DNA of 64,000 nucleotides from Elusimicrobiota bacterium (GCA_028718185.1 JAQUMH010000001.1:529186-593185); one strand, 5' to 3'; numbered from the stretch's first letter, positions 50,607 to 60,029 are shown. The notes: generated by a model not told the origin, from the sequence alone. Program-made: numbers and translations.

Positions 50607-50972
50607 CTATGTGGATAAAACTTCTTCGTCTTCGGGGCGCCAGGCGGGGTCTACTATGCAGAGGAATTTGAGGTCGGTTTTGCCGGTGTTTTTGATGTAT
50701 TGTTTTGTGTTTGGGGGAATGTATATTGCTTGAGAAGGAAAAACATCTTTTGACTCGTTGCCGATGTGCATTTTGCCTTTGCCTTCCAGAATGTAGTAAA
50801 CTTCGGAGGTTTTCAGTTTGTGGGGTTGTGAGGTTTTACCGGGTTTAAGAACTGCGTGGGCTAAACTGTACCGGAGATTTAAGTCGGCTTTGTCAGGGTG
50901 TAAGAGTTCACGCAGGATAGTGTTATCACCGGCTATGAATGAGGGACAAGATTTTAAGTGTTTTATTAGCAT
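50607..50972 (-). CDS. Small cupin protein
   Basis: A 121-residue single-domain cupin. HAVLKPGKTSQPHKLKTSEV (conserved His and Glu) and GKGKMHIGNESKD form motif 1, and SQAIYIPPNTKQYIKNTG motif 2. The metal ligands are partly altered (the second motif His is replaced by a Lys/Gln context). Function unknown; such cupins often act on sugars or as regulators. It stands alone between two non-coding gaps. Confidence 0.75.
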   Translation of the reverse strand: MLIKHLKSCPSFIAGDNTILRELLHPDKADLNLRYSLAHAVLKPGKTSQPHKLKTSEVYYILEGKGKMHIGNESKDVFPSQAIYIPPNTKQYIKNTGKTDLKFLCIVDPAWRPEDEEVLST

Positions 50973-51086
50973 TGGGTTAGCTCATAGTTCATAGTGAGTG
51001 CTAAACGCTATAGCACGCCCCACCACTAAACCGTTGGCGGGCGAGCGAGGGCGTGCGACTACAAATAAGACTTGGTTACTGCTGAA

Positions 51087-51767
51087 TTATATTGGCAATA
51101 GGCGTAATATTTGGGGGAAAAATCTTAGGGCTAATAGTGCTAAAATAACCAGGACTAAAATAAAGCTGATAAACTGCCATATTTTTTTTTGACTTTGTTC
51201 GTGGATTAAATCTTTAAGAATTCTATTTTTTTCTTCGTCATATTTTTTCTGTAACTCTTTAAGTTCCCATTTGTGGCGTTCTTTGATTATATTGGCATCT
51301 TTTGTTTCTTCACTTATCTTGTTTAAAGGCTGGTTTCTGTATTCGAAGAATTTCTTTTCCAATGCAGCATTCTCTGCCTGGAGGGATTTTACTTTCTCCT
51401 GCCAACGAACGTCATTAGAAGACATCTTTTCATTTATATTTTGGACTTCTTCTGATTTAACGTCGATTTTATTTTTTAGTTCTTCGTATTCGTGATTTTT
51501 GTTTCTCAACTGTTCTTTGTTTAGACTATTCTCTTTTTCAAGATTCTCCAACAAGACAGAAAGTTCGTGTTTTTCGCTTTCTTTTTTTTCTAATTCCTTT
51601 TTAAAAGAGTCTTCCAGTTTATTTTTTTCTTCTGCTGTTTTAATATTCAATTCCAATAGTTCCTGTTCTTTTTTAGACAAGCTGTCCTGTAAATCTACCT
51701 CTCTTTTTTTTAGTTCGGCTTCTATTTTAGCCCACCTGTCTTTTAAATCGTCCATTTTAACAGCCAT
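51087..51767 (-). CDS. Coiled-coil protein with C-terminal membrane anchor
   Basis: A 226-residue protein whose first 190 residues form a long coiled coil rich in Glu and Lys (LSVLLENLEKENSLNKEQLR), followed by one membrane helix near 196-216 (IWQFISFILVLVILALLALR) and a short exposed tail. It is the third gene of a set with the TPR/HEAT membrane protein (51780) and the receiver (53093), all on the same strand with short spacing. Its function is unknown; a structural or signalling partner is likely. Confidence 0.7.
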   Translation of the reverse strand: MAVKMDDLKDRWAKIEAELKKREVDLQDSLSKKEQELLELNIKTAEEKNKLEDSFKKELEKKESEKHELSVLLENLEKENSLNKEQLRNKNHEYEELKNKIDVKSEEVQNINEKMSSNDVRWQEKVKSLQAENAALEKKFFEYRNQPLNKISEETKDANIIKERHKWELKELQKKYDEEKNRILKDLIHEQSQKKIWQFISFILVLVILALLALRFFPQILRLLPI

Positions 51768-51779
51768 TAAAAACTCCTG

Positions 51780-53126
51780 TTATTCAACAATCCACATTTC
51801 CTTGGATTTGATTTCAAAAATATATTTTCTTATTTTTTCCGTTAAATTATTCGGAAATACCTGTTCGGTATTTTTCAATATTTCTATAAAACACTTGATT
51901 ATTTCCTTTTTAAGTCCGGCATCTTCAGTGTTTTTTACAAAATCATACAATATTTCAATCGCCTCGGGAGATGACAGTTCACCTAACGTTTTTACCGCGC
52001 TGCTTCTTACTGAAGCATTGGGACTGTTCAGGAATACACTAAGTATGCCAAGTGCTTTTATTTTATCGTGAGTAAATAAAATCTCGGCAGCGGCTATTTT
52101 TACAAACTCATTATTGCAGTCCAGATACGGCTGTAAAGCGTCTTCGATAGCTTTTGAATCGGACACTCCGTTTAAATCCCTTTTTATTATTTCAAGTTCA
52201 TCAATCATTCTTTGATTTGGCTCTTCTTCCTGTTTATAAGGCAAACTTACGGATACATCCGAAATAATCCGGCCGTTAACTTCCCTCCTGTTGTATATCT
52301 CCATATATTTACTCGACTTCTTCCTGAAGAACCACGCTGCCAGGAAAAATATAAAAAATGCAACACACATTGTAGCGAAAGTTACGAGTCCAACGGTATA
52401 AACAATATTCTTTTTCTTTACATTTACCGTGTTCTCAATATCTTTTAAAAATTTTTCTTTATCTATTTTTGCATCTTTGGCATCTTTGCGAATTTCCATG
52501 GCAAGACGGTCGTTATAACTTTTCAGTACCTCTTCCTGCCTTTGCAGCCTGGATTCCATTAATTCAAATAATCTTTCTATACGTTTAGTTTCCTGGCGGG
52601 ACTCAACCCCGGGAAGAGCTTCCACGCCTTTAATTACATGTTTCTTGGCGATATCATACATTTCTTTGTAATCTTTGTCTTCCGGGTATAATTTAATCAG
52701 TTTTTCCAGATAAACTATTGATTTCTGATAATCCTTTTGCCCGACATAAAGTTTTTGTATAATTTCGCTCAGGCACAATCCCATAATGTTTTTTGCTGAT
52801 TCGGAGTTTTGCAGTTTTAAACCGCTTTCAAAATCATCAATAGCGCCGTAGAGATCGTCTTTGTTATATTTATCGCCTGCACGTTTAAAATAAGCTTCTG
52901 CAACATTTTTCTTTATTTTCGCTAAATCTGTTTCACTTTTCCCGGATTTAGCCGCTTTAGCAATATCTTTAGACGCACCTGATAAATCTTGTTTGTTGTA
53001 TTTTTCAGTTGCGGTTTTTAGATAGTTATTTACATCAGTTTTGGAGTGTACTGCTGAATTGTTAAAAATTAGAATGGATGCTGCACAAATTATTATTTTT
53101 TGAGCAGTTTTTCTATTATTGACCAT
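51780..53126 (-). CDS. Membrane protein with extracytoplasmic TPR and cytoplasmic HEAT repeats
   Basis: A 448-residue protein. An N-terminal signal-like segment (about residues 8-22) is followed by TPR-like repeats (about 30-170: TATEKYNKQDLSGASKDIAK and GDKYNKDDLYGAIDDFESG), a coiled coil, one membrane helix at about 241-267, then HEAT repeats (about 325-425) with FVKIAAAEILFTHDKIKALG and SVRSSAVKTLGELSSPEAIE. The start overlaps the receiver gene by 34 bases and the coiled-coil gene follows after 12 bases. This layout suggests signal transfer across the membrane in company with the receiver. Confidence 0.72.
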   Translation of the reverse strand: MVNNRKTAQKIIICAASILIFNNSAVHSKTDVNNYLKTATEKYNKQDLSGASKDIAKAAKSGKSETDLAKIKKNVAEAYFKRAGDKYNKDDLYGAIDDFESGLKLQNSESAKNIMGLCLSEIIQKLYVGQKDYQKSIVYLEKLIKLYPEDKDYKEMYDIAKKHVIKGVEALPGVESRQETKRIERLFELMESRLQRQEEVLKSYNDRLAMEIRKDAKDAKIDKEKFLKDIENTVNVKKKNIVYTVGLVTFATMCVAFFIFFLAAWFFRKKSSKYMEIYNRREVNGRIISDVSVSLPYKQEEEPNQRMIDELEIIKRDLNGVSDSKAIEDALQPYLDCNNEFVKIAAAEILFTHDKIKALGILSVFLNSPNASVRSSAVKTLGELSSPEAIEILYDFVKNTEDAGLKKEIIKCFIEILKNTEQVFPNNLTEKIRKYIFEIKSKEMWIVE

Positions 53127-53464
53127 ATTTCGTCCACTTTATACGGCTTCTCTATGAATCCGGCTATAGCAGTTTTATCGGATGCATTAAAAACCCTGTG
53201 AATGTCTTTGTGGGACGTACTTACTACTACGGGTATATTTTTTGTTTTTTCGTTTTGTTTCAATTTGGAATTTAAAGTAAATCCGTCCATTTGAGGCATC
53301 ATTAAATCCGTTAAAATCAGGTTTGGAAGATGTTCTTCTACTTTCTGTAAAGCTTCAACTCCGTTTTTAGCTTCAAGCACTTCATAACCGGCTATTTCTA
53401 AAACTTCTCTTAGAAGTTTTCTTGTTTCCTCAACATCATCAACAATTAAAATTTTAACAGCCAT
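53093..53464 (-). CDS. Single-domain response regulator
   Basis: A 123-residue stand-alone receiver: ILIVDDVEETRKLL has the acidic pair, LILTDLMMPQMDGF the phosphoacceptor Asp near residue 53, PVVVSTSHKDIHRVF the switch region and AGFIEKPYKV the conserved Lys. It lies upstream of, and overlaps by 34 bases, the TPR/HEAT membrane protein gene. No kinase is adjacent, so phosphate must come from elsewhere, for instance the kinase at 9.7-11.2 kb. Confidence 0.87.
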   Translation of the reverse strand: MAVKILIVDDVEETRKLLREVLEIAGYEVLEAKNGVEALQKVEEHLPNLILTDLMMPQMDGFTLNSKLKQNEKTKNIPVVVSTSHKDIHRVFNASDKTAIAGFIEKPYKVDEIWSIIEKLLKK

Positions 53465-53668
53465 ATTTTTTTACCAAATTATTGAATGTTCCGGCAAATT
53501 AAAAAATCTTCAAATATTTTGCTTTTTCACTTTACGGTAATTAAAACGCTGTTTTTCAAATGGTTCCCAATTTATAATTTAATTATATTAATATTACGCA
53601 AAAAATCAAGAAAATTCATACTCGTTCGGTGCTGTAGCTCCGAACTCCGTGTGTTAATCCCTGAAATT

Positions 53669-54085
53669 CTACAGATTTACTATATACGTTTTTAAAAATT
53701 TTTCAATTGCTTTTATAGTTTCATCTTTAAGTTTTGACGGGCTTTGGGCAATCCAGATGGTAAAATTATAAAGTTCCTGAGTATTTACTTCCAACCATTT
53801 CATGTTTTTATGAAAAAACACAAACATTGTTGTCATTGCAATTCTTTTATTACCATTTTGGAACGGGTGATTCTTAACCATAAGATAAAAAAGTATGCTT
53901 GCTTTTTCAATAAGAGAAGGATAAAGAGATTTGCCGGAAAAACTTTGAAACGGTGTCGCAATGCAACTTTCTAATTTATTTGGAAAACGAGTGGAGAAAC
54001 TGGGTATCGGCTCATTAAAAGACATTATTTCTTTCGCCAACCGGAACGAAAGATATTCCACTTCTTTTATTGTGATTTGTTTCAT
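53669..54085 (-). CDS. Doc-like Fic-domain toxin
   Basis: A 138-residue Fic/Doc protein. The signature is NHPFQNGNKRIAMTTMFVFF near residue 72, a close match to the Fic motif HPFx(D/N)GNKR. The N-terminal IKEVEYLSFRLAKEI follows Doc-type proteins. Doc kinases or AMPylases target EF-Tu or other proteins. The start codon overlaps the stop of the upstream HTH gene (TAATG), a typical antitoxin-toxin arrangement with the antitoxin first. Confidence 0.85.
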   Translation of the reverse strand: MKQITIKEVEYLSFRLAKEIMSFNEPIPSFSTRFPNKLESCIATPFQSFSGKSLYPSLIEKASILFYLMVKNHPFQNGNKRIAMTTMFVFFHKNMKWLEVNTQELYNFTIWIAQSPSKLKDETIKAIEKFLKTYIVNL

Positions 54086-54339
54086 TATTCTCTACCCAGG
54101 AGTTTAAGCACTTCCCCATATTCCTTTACTGTTTTCCGGACGGCAGTATCAATTTCTATTTTGTCCTGTGAATTTAATTCTTTACCAAAGATATTATCAA
54201 TTAACTTTCTATTTATAGCGTAATTCCTACCAATTTTTATTGCTTTAATTTCTCCTTTTTTAACTTTTTTATAAACCGCAATACGCGAAATGCCCATAAT
54301 CTGGGCAAGTTTTGGTATAGTAATATATTTATCTTCCAT
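54085..54339 (-). CDS. Helix-turn-helix protein, antitoxin partner of the Doc gene
   Basis: An 84-residue excisionase/MerR-like DNA-binding protein: ITIPKLAQIMGISRIAVYKK is the helix-turn-helix, followed by a short wing (VKKGEIKAIKIGRNYAINR) and a C-terminal helical part (KIEIDTAVRKTVKEYGEVLK) that could bind the toxin. It is not a Phd-type protein. Its gene overlaps the Doc start by four bases. Confidence 0.75.
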   Translation of the reverse strand: MEDKYITIPKLAQIMGISRIAVYKKVKKGEIKAIKIGRNYAINRKLIDNIFGKELNSQDKIEIDTAVRKTVKEYGEVLKLLGRE

Positions 54340-54352
54340 TGTAATCCTCCCT

Positions 54353-54408
54353 TGTTAACTCCATTTACCATATTAACCTATGTTAACCTACTATAGACAG
54401 ATTAACAT
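54353..54408. promoter_or_regulatory. TTAAC operator repeats upstream of the HTH-Doc operon
   Basis: TTAACCTA occurs at 54373-54380 and 54383-54390, ten bases apart, with further TTAAC at 54355 and 54402. They lie 15-70 bases upstream of the HTH gene start, where its product may bind. Confidence 0.45.
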
Positions 54409-54487
54409 AAAAATTAAGAAATGTCAAGTTTTTTATTATAATACCGGATCCACACCTGTTATGCATAATAATTACGTATCTTGTCCT

Positions 54488-55384
54488 TTACTTTAACCCG
54501 GCAATCGCTAAATGAAATCTCCAGTTTTTTCTTACTTTCTTAAATTTGCTCCTGTTGTTTTCATTTAGATATTTATTTCCAATTTCTTCGTCATTCATAT
54601 CTTTTTCGATTTTGAATCCCCTGTTTTCAAACCAACCTGGGAGTTCTTCCGGCTGCCATCCGAATTTAAACGGTTCTTGTTTTTGTACACCGATTTTACT
54701 AATCAGACGGCTAATTGGATTTTCTTTTTTTATACTTTCTTTTTGAAAATATTCAAACACCAGAAGAGAATCCTTACTCATTAAATTTGATAATACCTGC
54801 AAGGTATTACTAACGGCTTGTTCTGTAAGGTACATTATGACACCTTCCCAAATAATCAATGTTTTCTTATTTTTATCAAAACCTGAATTTTTAAGAACAT
54901 TCCCTAAAAGGCTGATTTCGTTTCTTTCAAAATCCCACTGGATATACCTGACATTAGAACTGCTCATTCCTAATTCTTTCAAAAAGCGTCTCTTGCTATT
55001 CTGAGTAGCAGGGTGGTCGACTTCAAATACGGGAATATCTTTCAGCTTGTTTTTTAATGTCTCTGCCCGGAAATCATATCCGGCGCCTAAAATTATTAAT
55101 TGTTCGCCTTTTTCTTCAACAAATTTCAATAATATATCATCGATGACTCTTGTCCGCAGTTTTATCCAAAAGACACTTAATATTGCCGGGCTGAACAAAC
55201 CAAATATTTTCCAAAATATATTAGGGTATTTTTGAATCAGGTTAATAATTTTTTTTGCTTTGCCATGGACTAATTGTATTCCAACCGGGTTATTGCAAAT
55301 TGTTTCATCCCCGACCGGAATATTAGCTATACTGCGGCAAACAGCTACCCAAATTGCAGTTTTACTGGATTTATTGTCTTTCAT
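54488..55384 (-). CDS. Class I SAM-dependent methyltransferase (leucine carboxyl methyltransferase type)
   Basis: A 298-residue methyltransferase of the LCM/TIGR00027 type. LIILGAGYDFRAETLKNKL is the SAM-binding loop, VFEVDHPATQNSKRRFLKEL the acidic loop, and LIIWEGVIMYLTEQAVSN follows near the middle. I set the start at the ATG at 55384; an open frame extends 50 codons farther, but that part is a translated DNA tandem repeat. The target is unknown; relatives methylate O-carboxyl or other small-molecule groups. Confidence 0.8.
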   Translation of the reverse strand: MKDNKSSKTAIWVAVCRSIANIPVGDETICNNPVGIQLVHGKAKKIINLIQKYPNIFWKIFGLFSPAILSVFWIKLRTRVIDDILLKFVEEKGEQLIILGAGYDFRAETLKNKLKDIPVFEVDHPATQNSKRRFLKELGMSSSNVRYIQWDFERNEISLLGNVLKNSGFDKNKKTLIIWEGVIMYLTEQAVSNTLQVLSNLMSKDSLLVFEYFQKESIKKENPISRLISKIGVQKQEPFKFGWQPEELPGWFENRGFKIEKDMNDEEIGNKYLNENNRSKFKKVRKNWRFHLAIAGLK

Positions 55385-55396
55385 AATAATAAGTTT

Positions 55397-55545
55397 AAAG
55401 ACGTCCGAAGTCCGAGGTCCGAGGTCCAATGTCATGATACCTGATGAAAAAGACATGAAGCAAGAGACAGAGACAAAGACGTCCGAAGTCCGAGGTCCGA
55501 GGTCCGAGGTCATGACACCTGATGAAAAAGACATGAAGCAAGATT
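55397..55545. repeat. Tandem repeat with GTCCGAGGTCCGAGG units
   Basis: Two units of about 75 bases, each beginning AAGACGTCCGAAGTCCGAGG and ending ACATGAAGCAAGA, carry internal GAGGTCC triplets. It lies between the methyltransferase start and the nitroreductase end. Related GTCCGAGGTCCG words occur at 60.5 kb. Confidence 0.8.
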
Positions 55546-56201
55546 TAAGATTTAAAATAACTTTTCGAGGGCCAACCTACTGTCTGTGCAAAGAGCACAA
55601 TCTGCTCTGTCCGCAAATTTAACATTGCTACAAGACTCGCCTTTTGGCAATTATGGAACCAGGCTGCCAAACCTTGTGAGGCAGCGAATAAAGCAACGTT
55701 ACCTGCAATGAGACCTGTATCGACATAATAATAAGATTTCTGTATCTCGGGATTATACAAGCCCGGCTCCTGAAACCCTGCCTTACTGAATTTATCAAGG
55801 TCCACGACATAAATAATACGTACCGGAGCGTTTGCACCGGCATTACCCTGTCCAGAGTTGATAGCCATCTTACGGAAATCTCCTGCTCTAACGGGAACGA
55901 GCCGGTGAGGAACCGCTTCGTAAAGATAGAGTCCTTCCTGCATAGCGACATAAATATCTATTTCCTGTGAATTACTGGCTGATGCGGCTGTTCTTCCACG
56001 AGTCCCGAATGGTCCTTTCTTACGGTTTACTCCGAATGCCGCCCAGAGAAGATTGGACAGTAACTGTACAGGAAGTTTTCTGTCGCTAATAGTGCGGACG
56101 GTACTTCTTTTTTTAAGCGCCTCCATTACAGTTTTACCGCCGGTATGTTTAGGATTGGGGAGCTTGATGGGGTTTAATTCGTGTACTATTTTACTTTTCA
56201 T
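55545..56201 (-). CDS. SagB/ThcOx-type nitroreductase
   Basis: A 218-residue FMN-dependent nitroreductase-like protein and intact relative of the broken gene at 4614-5256. KKRSTVRTISDRKLPVQLLS carries the phosphate-binding Arg, LLWAAFGVNRKKGPFGTRGR and TAASASNSQEIDIYVA the FMN region, and YYYVDTGLIAGNVALFAASQ with VLFAQTVGWPSK the C-terminal part. It has no signal peptide, in contrast to the broken copy. Substrate unknown. Its last few residues run into the tandem repeat. Confidence 0.85.
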   Translation of the reverse strand: MKSKIVHELNPIKLPNPKHTGGKTVMEALKKRSTVRTISDRKLPVQLLSNLLWAAFGVNRKKGPFGTRGRTAASASNSQEIDIYVAMQEGLYLYEAVPHRLVPVRAGDFRKMAINSGQGNAGANAPVRIIYVVDLDKFSKAGFQEPGLYNPEIQKSYYYVDTGLIAGNVALFAASQGLAAWFHNCQKASLVAMLNLRTEQIVLFAQTVGWPSKSYFKS

Positions 56202-56250
56202 TTTGATTCTCCTTCCGGTGATTTGAGGCAGGGTTGTATTTTCTTTACTG

Positions 56251-57453
56251 TTATTCGTTTTCTTCTTCAGGCATGAGTTGTTTACATCTTTTTATTTTAT
56301 CAATTGACTGTTTATGGTTAGGAAGAAACATTAAAACTTTTTTAAATTCAGCCATTGCACCTTCATAATCCTTATTTCCCATAAGCTGATTACCTTTATC
56401 GTAATATCCCTGTACCTTAATTTTAGTTTTAGCGTCCAGCATTTCTGACCCTTCTACATATTTATTAGGGTTTTTCTGCTGTGCTTTCTCTTCTTTTGCC
56501 TGTGATTCAGGAATCAGCTCAGAATGTATCGAGTAGTCTTCCTCAGCTGTATTTTCAGCGCCAAATTTGAAACAAAACCCGATATTATGAGTGAGCCCCA
56601 ATTCACCCATTAAAGACAGGGCGTAATCAACAGAAATATTATTTTGAGCAACCCCGATTCCAAACGACAACGTGTCCTCGTCATAGCCAATTTTATAACC
56701 GGTCCTTAAAAAATATGTATCTTTAAATGAAAACTCACAGCCAACATTTTCTTTGAGCTTAGTATCGTTTTGTTTCGATATGTCAAAATCAGCGACCATA
56801 TTATAATTCGGTTTTTCAATCAGCCAGTAGGAAACACCTGCTTTTACAGTTAGCGGCAAAGAAAAACTTTTATCCTGATATTTTAATTTTGTCCCTGCAT
56901 TCAACAGCGATAGTCCGACCCCGAATCCCTCCCCGTTATACAGCAAGCCTGTGTCAAATCCCAATGCGGTGGAATTGAATTCCTGAACCAGCGTGGATTT
57001 AAGAAATTTAAAATTTAGCCCTAATGAGATTTTGTTTATTGTGCGGGCATAAGATAAAGTGCCGAGATAATCACTTTGCGCATTTACCGTTTCCGAATTT
57101 TCGTTCAGGTCAATTAACTCAATATTCCCGGCAGAATAATACAGTATGCTGCAGGCAAGAACTCCTGCTTTTGTAACAGCACCGTAAGCAATTGAACTAA
57201 AATTATCTTCTGCAATTCCCCGCCTGTAAAATAACGATAATTGGTTGTTTTTCATTGACGCGATACCTGCAGGGTTGTAATGGACAGATGATAAATCGCC
57301 GTCACAAGCAGTGTAAGCCTCAGCCATACCGGACGCTTTCACGCTGGCAGGTAAAGAAAAAACAACACCCCCGGATGTACCCGATCCTGACGGGTAAATA
57401 CCTGCAGGGGACAGAATACAAAGTAAACAAAGTAAAAAGAATAATTTTTTCAT
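56251..57453 (-). CDS. PorV/UPF0164-like outer-membrane protein with C-terminal TPR
   Basis: A 400-residue protein with a signal peptide (FFLLCLLCILSPAGIYPSG). SLPASVKASGMAEAYTACDG and VHYNPAGIASMKNNQLSLFY are typical of the PorV/FadL-like beta-barrel family, followed by many beta strands to about residue 290. After a Glu/Gln-rich linker, the C-terminal 70 residues (VQGYYDKGNQLMGNKDYEGA and MAEFKKVLMFLPNHKQSIDK) form a TPR-like unit. The gene start overlaps the stop of the subtilase gene (TAATG), so the two are translationally coupled and may form one export or surface system. Confidence 0.78.
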   Translation of the reverse strand: MKKLFFLLCLLCILSPAGIYPSGSGTSGGVVFSLPASVKASGMAEAYTACDGDLSSVHYNPAGIASMKNNQLSLFYRRGIAEDNFSSIAYGAVTKAGVLACSILYYSAGNIELIDLNENSETVNAQSDYLGTLSYARTINKISLGLNFKFLKSTLVQEFNSTALGFDTGLLYNGEGFGVGLSLLNAGTKLKYQDKSFSLPLTVKAGVSYWLIEKPNYNMVADFDISKQNDTKLKENVGCEFSFKDTYFLRTGYKIGYDEDTLSFGIGVAQNNISVDYALSLMGELGLTHNIGFCFKFGAENTAEEDYSIHSELIPESQAKEEKAQQKNPNKYVEGSEMLDAKTKIKVQGYYDKGNQLMGNKDYEGAMAEFKKVLMFLPNHKQSIDKIKRCKQLMPEEENE

Positions 57454-60029
57454 TATCGTACGATTGCGGTTTTTTTCTTTACATCAACACCGGAACCTTT
57501 TACATGAACAAGGTAGATGCCGGGAGCAACTTTATCATCGCCTGAATTTTCACATGCCCAGCTGACTATATTTTCAACTCCCGATACGGCGTCTACAGTT
57601 TCTTCCCAGACTAAATCACCTTTAAGCGTATATATTTTTATTTTCACCGTACCATTTGAGGCAGGCAGGAACCTTATTTTAGCTTCTTCACCCTTATCGG
57701 GTTGGATATAACCTTTTACACCGCCGAAAACCTTGGCATCACCGGGTAAAATAATTATATGAACGTCAGGTGCATCAACCGGGGTTGTTGGTGTGCCTGT
57801 CGCCGGAATACCGTATTTATTTTGCGCTTCGAGATAATAAGTATAGTTGTTACCGCTTGCTAATGAACTTGCTGAATATGTATATTTTCTTCCTGCTGAA
57901 TATGTATTTGTATCTGCTGCTGTCATTGTGAAAGGTGAACCAAAAATCTCAACACTATTTTTTTTAATGTGAAGTTTGGGATATGTAGTTTCAGGTGCGA
58001 TGTTATTTGGATCGGTATATTTTACTCTGAACACAAATGTTGTCGATGTGTTACCCATGTCGGGATACAAACCGCCGGCGGTGTAATTTGGTTCGCCGGT
58101 AAATGATAATACGGGTGCAGAATTAAGAAGTTTGACGGAATTATATGCATTTATCCTGCCGCCGGTAACCAGCTTGTCGGCAAGTCCCGATTTAAAATCT
58201 ACACCGTCCAGTATTAACGCCCTCAGCTGTGCGACTGTCAGGTTAGATTTCCCGGACAACAGCAAACCTGCCAAACCCGATACATGGGGTGCAGCCATAG
58301 ATGTACCTTGCTCATATGTATAATCATAAGAGGCAATTGACATCTGTTCCCGGGTAACCGTAAGATTATCGATGTAGACACCGTCAGCAACATTAACTGA
58401 ATCAGAAAAAAATCCGAAACCAAAATACCAGCCTAACTCTACTACGGCGGTAATTGTTGATGCAACGACAGAACCCCCGCCGTTTGAACCGGTCCATGAA
58501 TCAGTACCTAAAGCCTGCCAATCTGTTTTATCAGGTGATAGAACTGTAAACAGATAATCGGCATCCTGCTCAAGATTATATTTAATGAAGAAATTAAGCA
58601 TATATCGGCTATCTTTTGTTTTTGGAATAAGCGAATCATACCCTACCCATGATGCTGTATTATTTGAGTAATTTCCGGCAGGACTATCTGTTAAACTATT
58701 CGGCGCAGTTGCAGAAAAAGAATTAGTTACCGCCCAGCTGCTAAGTACACCGCCTCTTGACCAGCCTGAAGGTACTTGCCCGACAGTATCAGTATCAAAA
58801 TTTTTAGAGTATATGGTGAGAGGTGCACCGAAACTAAATGTCGGTATAGTGCTGTAAATATTTACACCGGGTGCTGCTACATCTACTTTTGTTAAACCGT
58901 AATTTGAAAAAACCGCTAAATTATCATTCTGGTCCGTTGCTGCAACTGAAATAATATTGTCAAGTGAATAATTTGCCGGGTAAACTGAATTTGAATCATT
59001 GTTAGTACCGTCATTTCCTGCTGCTGCTACAAATAAAACCCCTGCATTACCGGCCGATGATATTGAATCACGAAGTAAATCACCCGGTGCGTCGGTTCCT
59101 TCGAGACTAGCCCAACTGGCATTTATCACCTTGGCGCCTTTAGCAACGGCATAATTTATAGCGGGGATAGCTTTATCTGTAGTCATCATCCCGGAAACTC
59201 CCATGATTTTTAATGCCATAATTTTCACATTCAAGCATATACCGGTTATGCCGGTACTATTATTACTAATTGCTGCTATAGTGCCTGCAACATGAGTGCC
59301 ATGTATGTTAAAATCAGTGGGGTCATTATCATTATCGGAAAAATCCCAGCCGTTAACATCATCTATATAACCGTTGTTATCGTCGTCGATTCCGTTACCT
59401 GCGATTTCTCTCGGGTTAATCCAGATGTTTGCTGCCAGATCAGGATGCTGAAGTGCAACACCGGAATCTATAACTGCAATAGTAATAACGCTTGTACCGG
59501 CGGCTATATCCCAAGCTTCGGGCGCATGTATGTCGGCACCCGCCGTACCGGCAACACCATTAACAGTCTGACCTGTATTATGAAGTCCCCACAGTTTTGT
59601 AAAATCAGTATCGTTAGGAGTAGAACAAAAATGATATAAATAATTCGGCTGGACATATTCCACGTCCGGGTTCAGGCGGTAACCGGCAACAGCATCCTCT
59701 ACTGATTGCCCGGCTGCGATTTTTATACGATAGACTAATTCTTTTTTTTCGTGCGTTGCAAAGAAAGTACTGATTCCTGAAAAACCCTTAACAGCATGAA
59801 GTGCCTTAACCTGAGAACTGCTAAATCCTTTTCTATACTTTACAAGTATTTCACCAGGAACATAATCCTGAAAACTTATGCCCTTTGACTTCAGCGGTGA
59901 TTTCTGCTGTGCGTTAATTATCCGGTACCCGCCGGAAACTGAAACAGCTATCAACAGAAATAATAATAATATAATTGCTTTTATGGGTTTTTTCATATTA
60001 AAAATTGGCAATATTCTCCTATTATTCAT
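57453..60029 (-). CDS. Secreted subtilisin-like serine protease with FlgD-type C-terminal domain
   Basis: An 858-residue S8 peptidase. A signal peptide (about residues 13-35) is followed by an I9-like prodomain (YVPGEILVKYRKGFSSSQVK), then the catalytic domain with Asp188 in ITIAVIDSGVALQHPD, His243 in HGTHVAGTIAAI and Ser in GTSMAAPHVSGLAGLL near 605. An insert of about 150 residues lies before the Ser (a jelly-roll-like STIPTFSFGAPLTIYSKNF region). A beta-rich region and a FlgD-like Ig domain (VKIKIYTLKGDLVWEE) end it. ATG at 60029 or 59996 may be the start. It is coupled to the PorV-like gene. Confidence 0.9.
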   Translation of the reverse strand: MNNRRILPIFNMKKPIKAIILLLFLLIAVSVSGGYRIINAQQKSPLKSKGISFQDYVPGEILVKYRKGFSSSQVKALHAVKGFSGISTFFATHEKKELVYRIKIAAGQSVEDAVAGYRLNPDVEYVQPNYLYHFCSTPNDTDFTKLWGLHNTGQTVNGVAGTAGADIHAPEAWDIAAGTSVITIAVIDSGVALQHPDLAANIWINPREIAGNGIDDDNNGYIDDVNGWDFSDNDNDPTDFNIHGTHVAGTIAAISNNSTGITGICLNVKIMALKIMGVSGMMTTDKAIPAINYAVAKGAKVINASWASLEGTDAPGDLLRDSISSAGNAGVLFVAAAGNDGTNNDSNSVYPANYSLDNIISVAATDQNDNLAVFSNYGLTKVDVAAPGVNIYSTIPTFSFGAPLTIYSKNFDTDTVGQVPSGWSRGGVLSSWAVTNSFSATAPNSLTDSPAGNYSNNTASWVGYDSLIPKTKDSRYMLNFFIKYNLEQDADYLFTVLSPDKTDWQALGTDSWTGSNGGGSVVASTITAVVELGWYFGFGFFSDSVNVADGVYIDNLTVTREQMSIASYDYTYEQGTSMAAPHVSGLAGLLLSGKSNLTVAQLRALILDGVDFKSGLADKLVTGGRINAYNSVKLLNSAPVLSFTGEPNYTAGGLYPDMGNTSTTFVFRVKYTDPNNIAPETTYPKLHIKKNSVEIFGSPFTMTAADTNTYSAGRKYTYSASSLASGNNYTYYLEAQNKYGIPATGTPTTPVDAPDVHIIILPGDAKVFGGVKGYIQPDKGEEAKIRFLPASNGTVKIKIYTLKGDLVWEETVDAVSGVENIVSWACENSGDDKVAPGIYLVHVKGSGVDVKKKTAIVR

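Noticed and set aside
55385-55534. N-terminal extension of 50 residues of the SAM methyltransferase
   Set aside because: It is a translation of the tandem repeat at 55397-55545; the normal domain starts after the ATG at 55384.
55397-55545. CRISPR-like array
   Set aside because: Just two long units that are nearly identical throughout, with no unique spacers.
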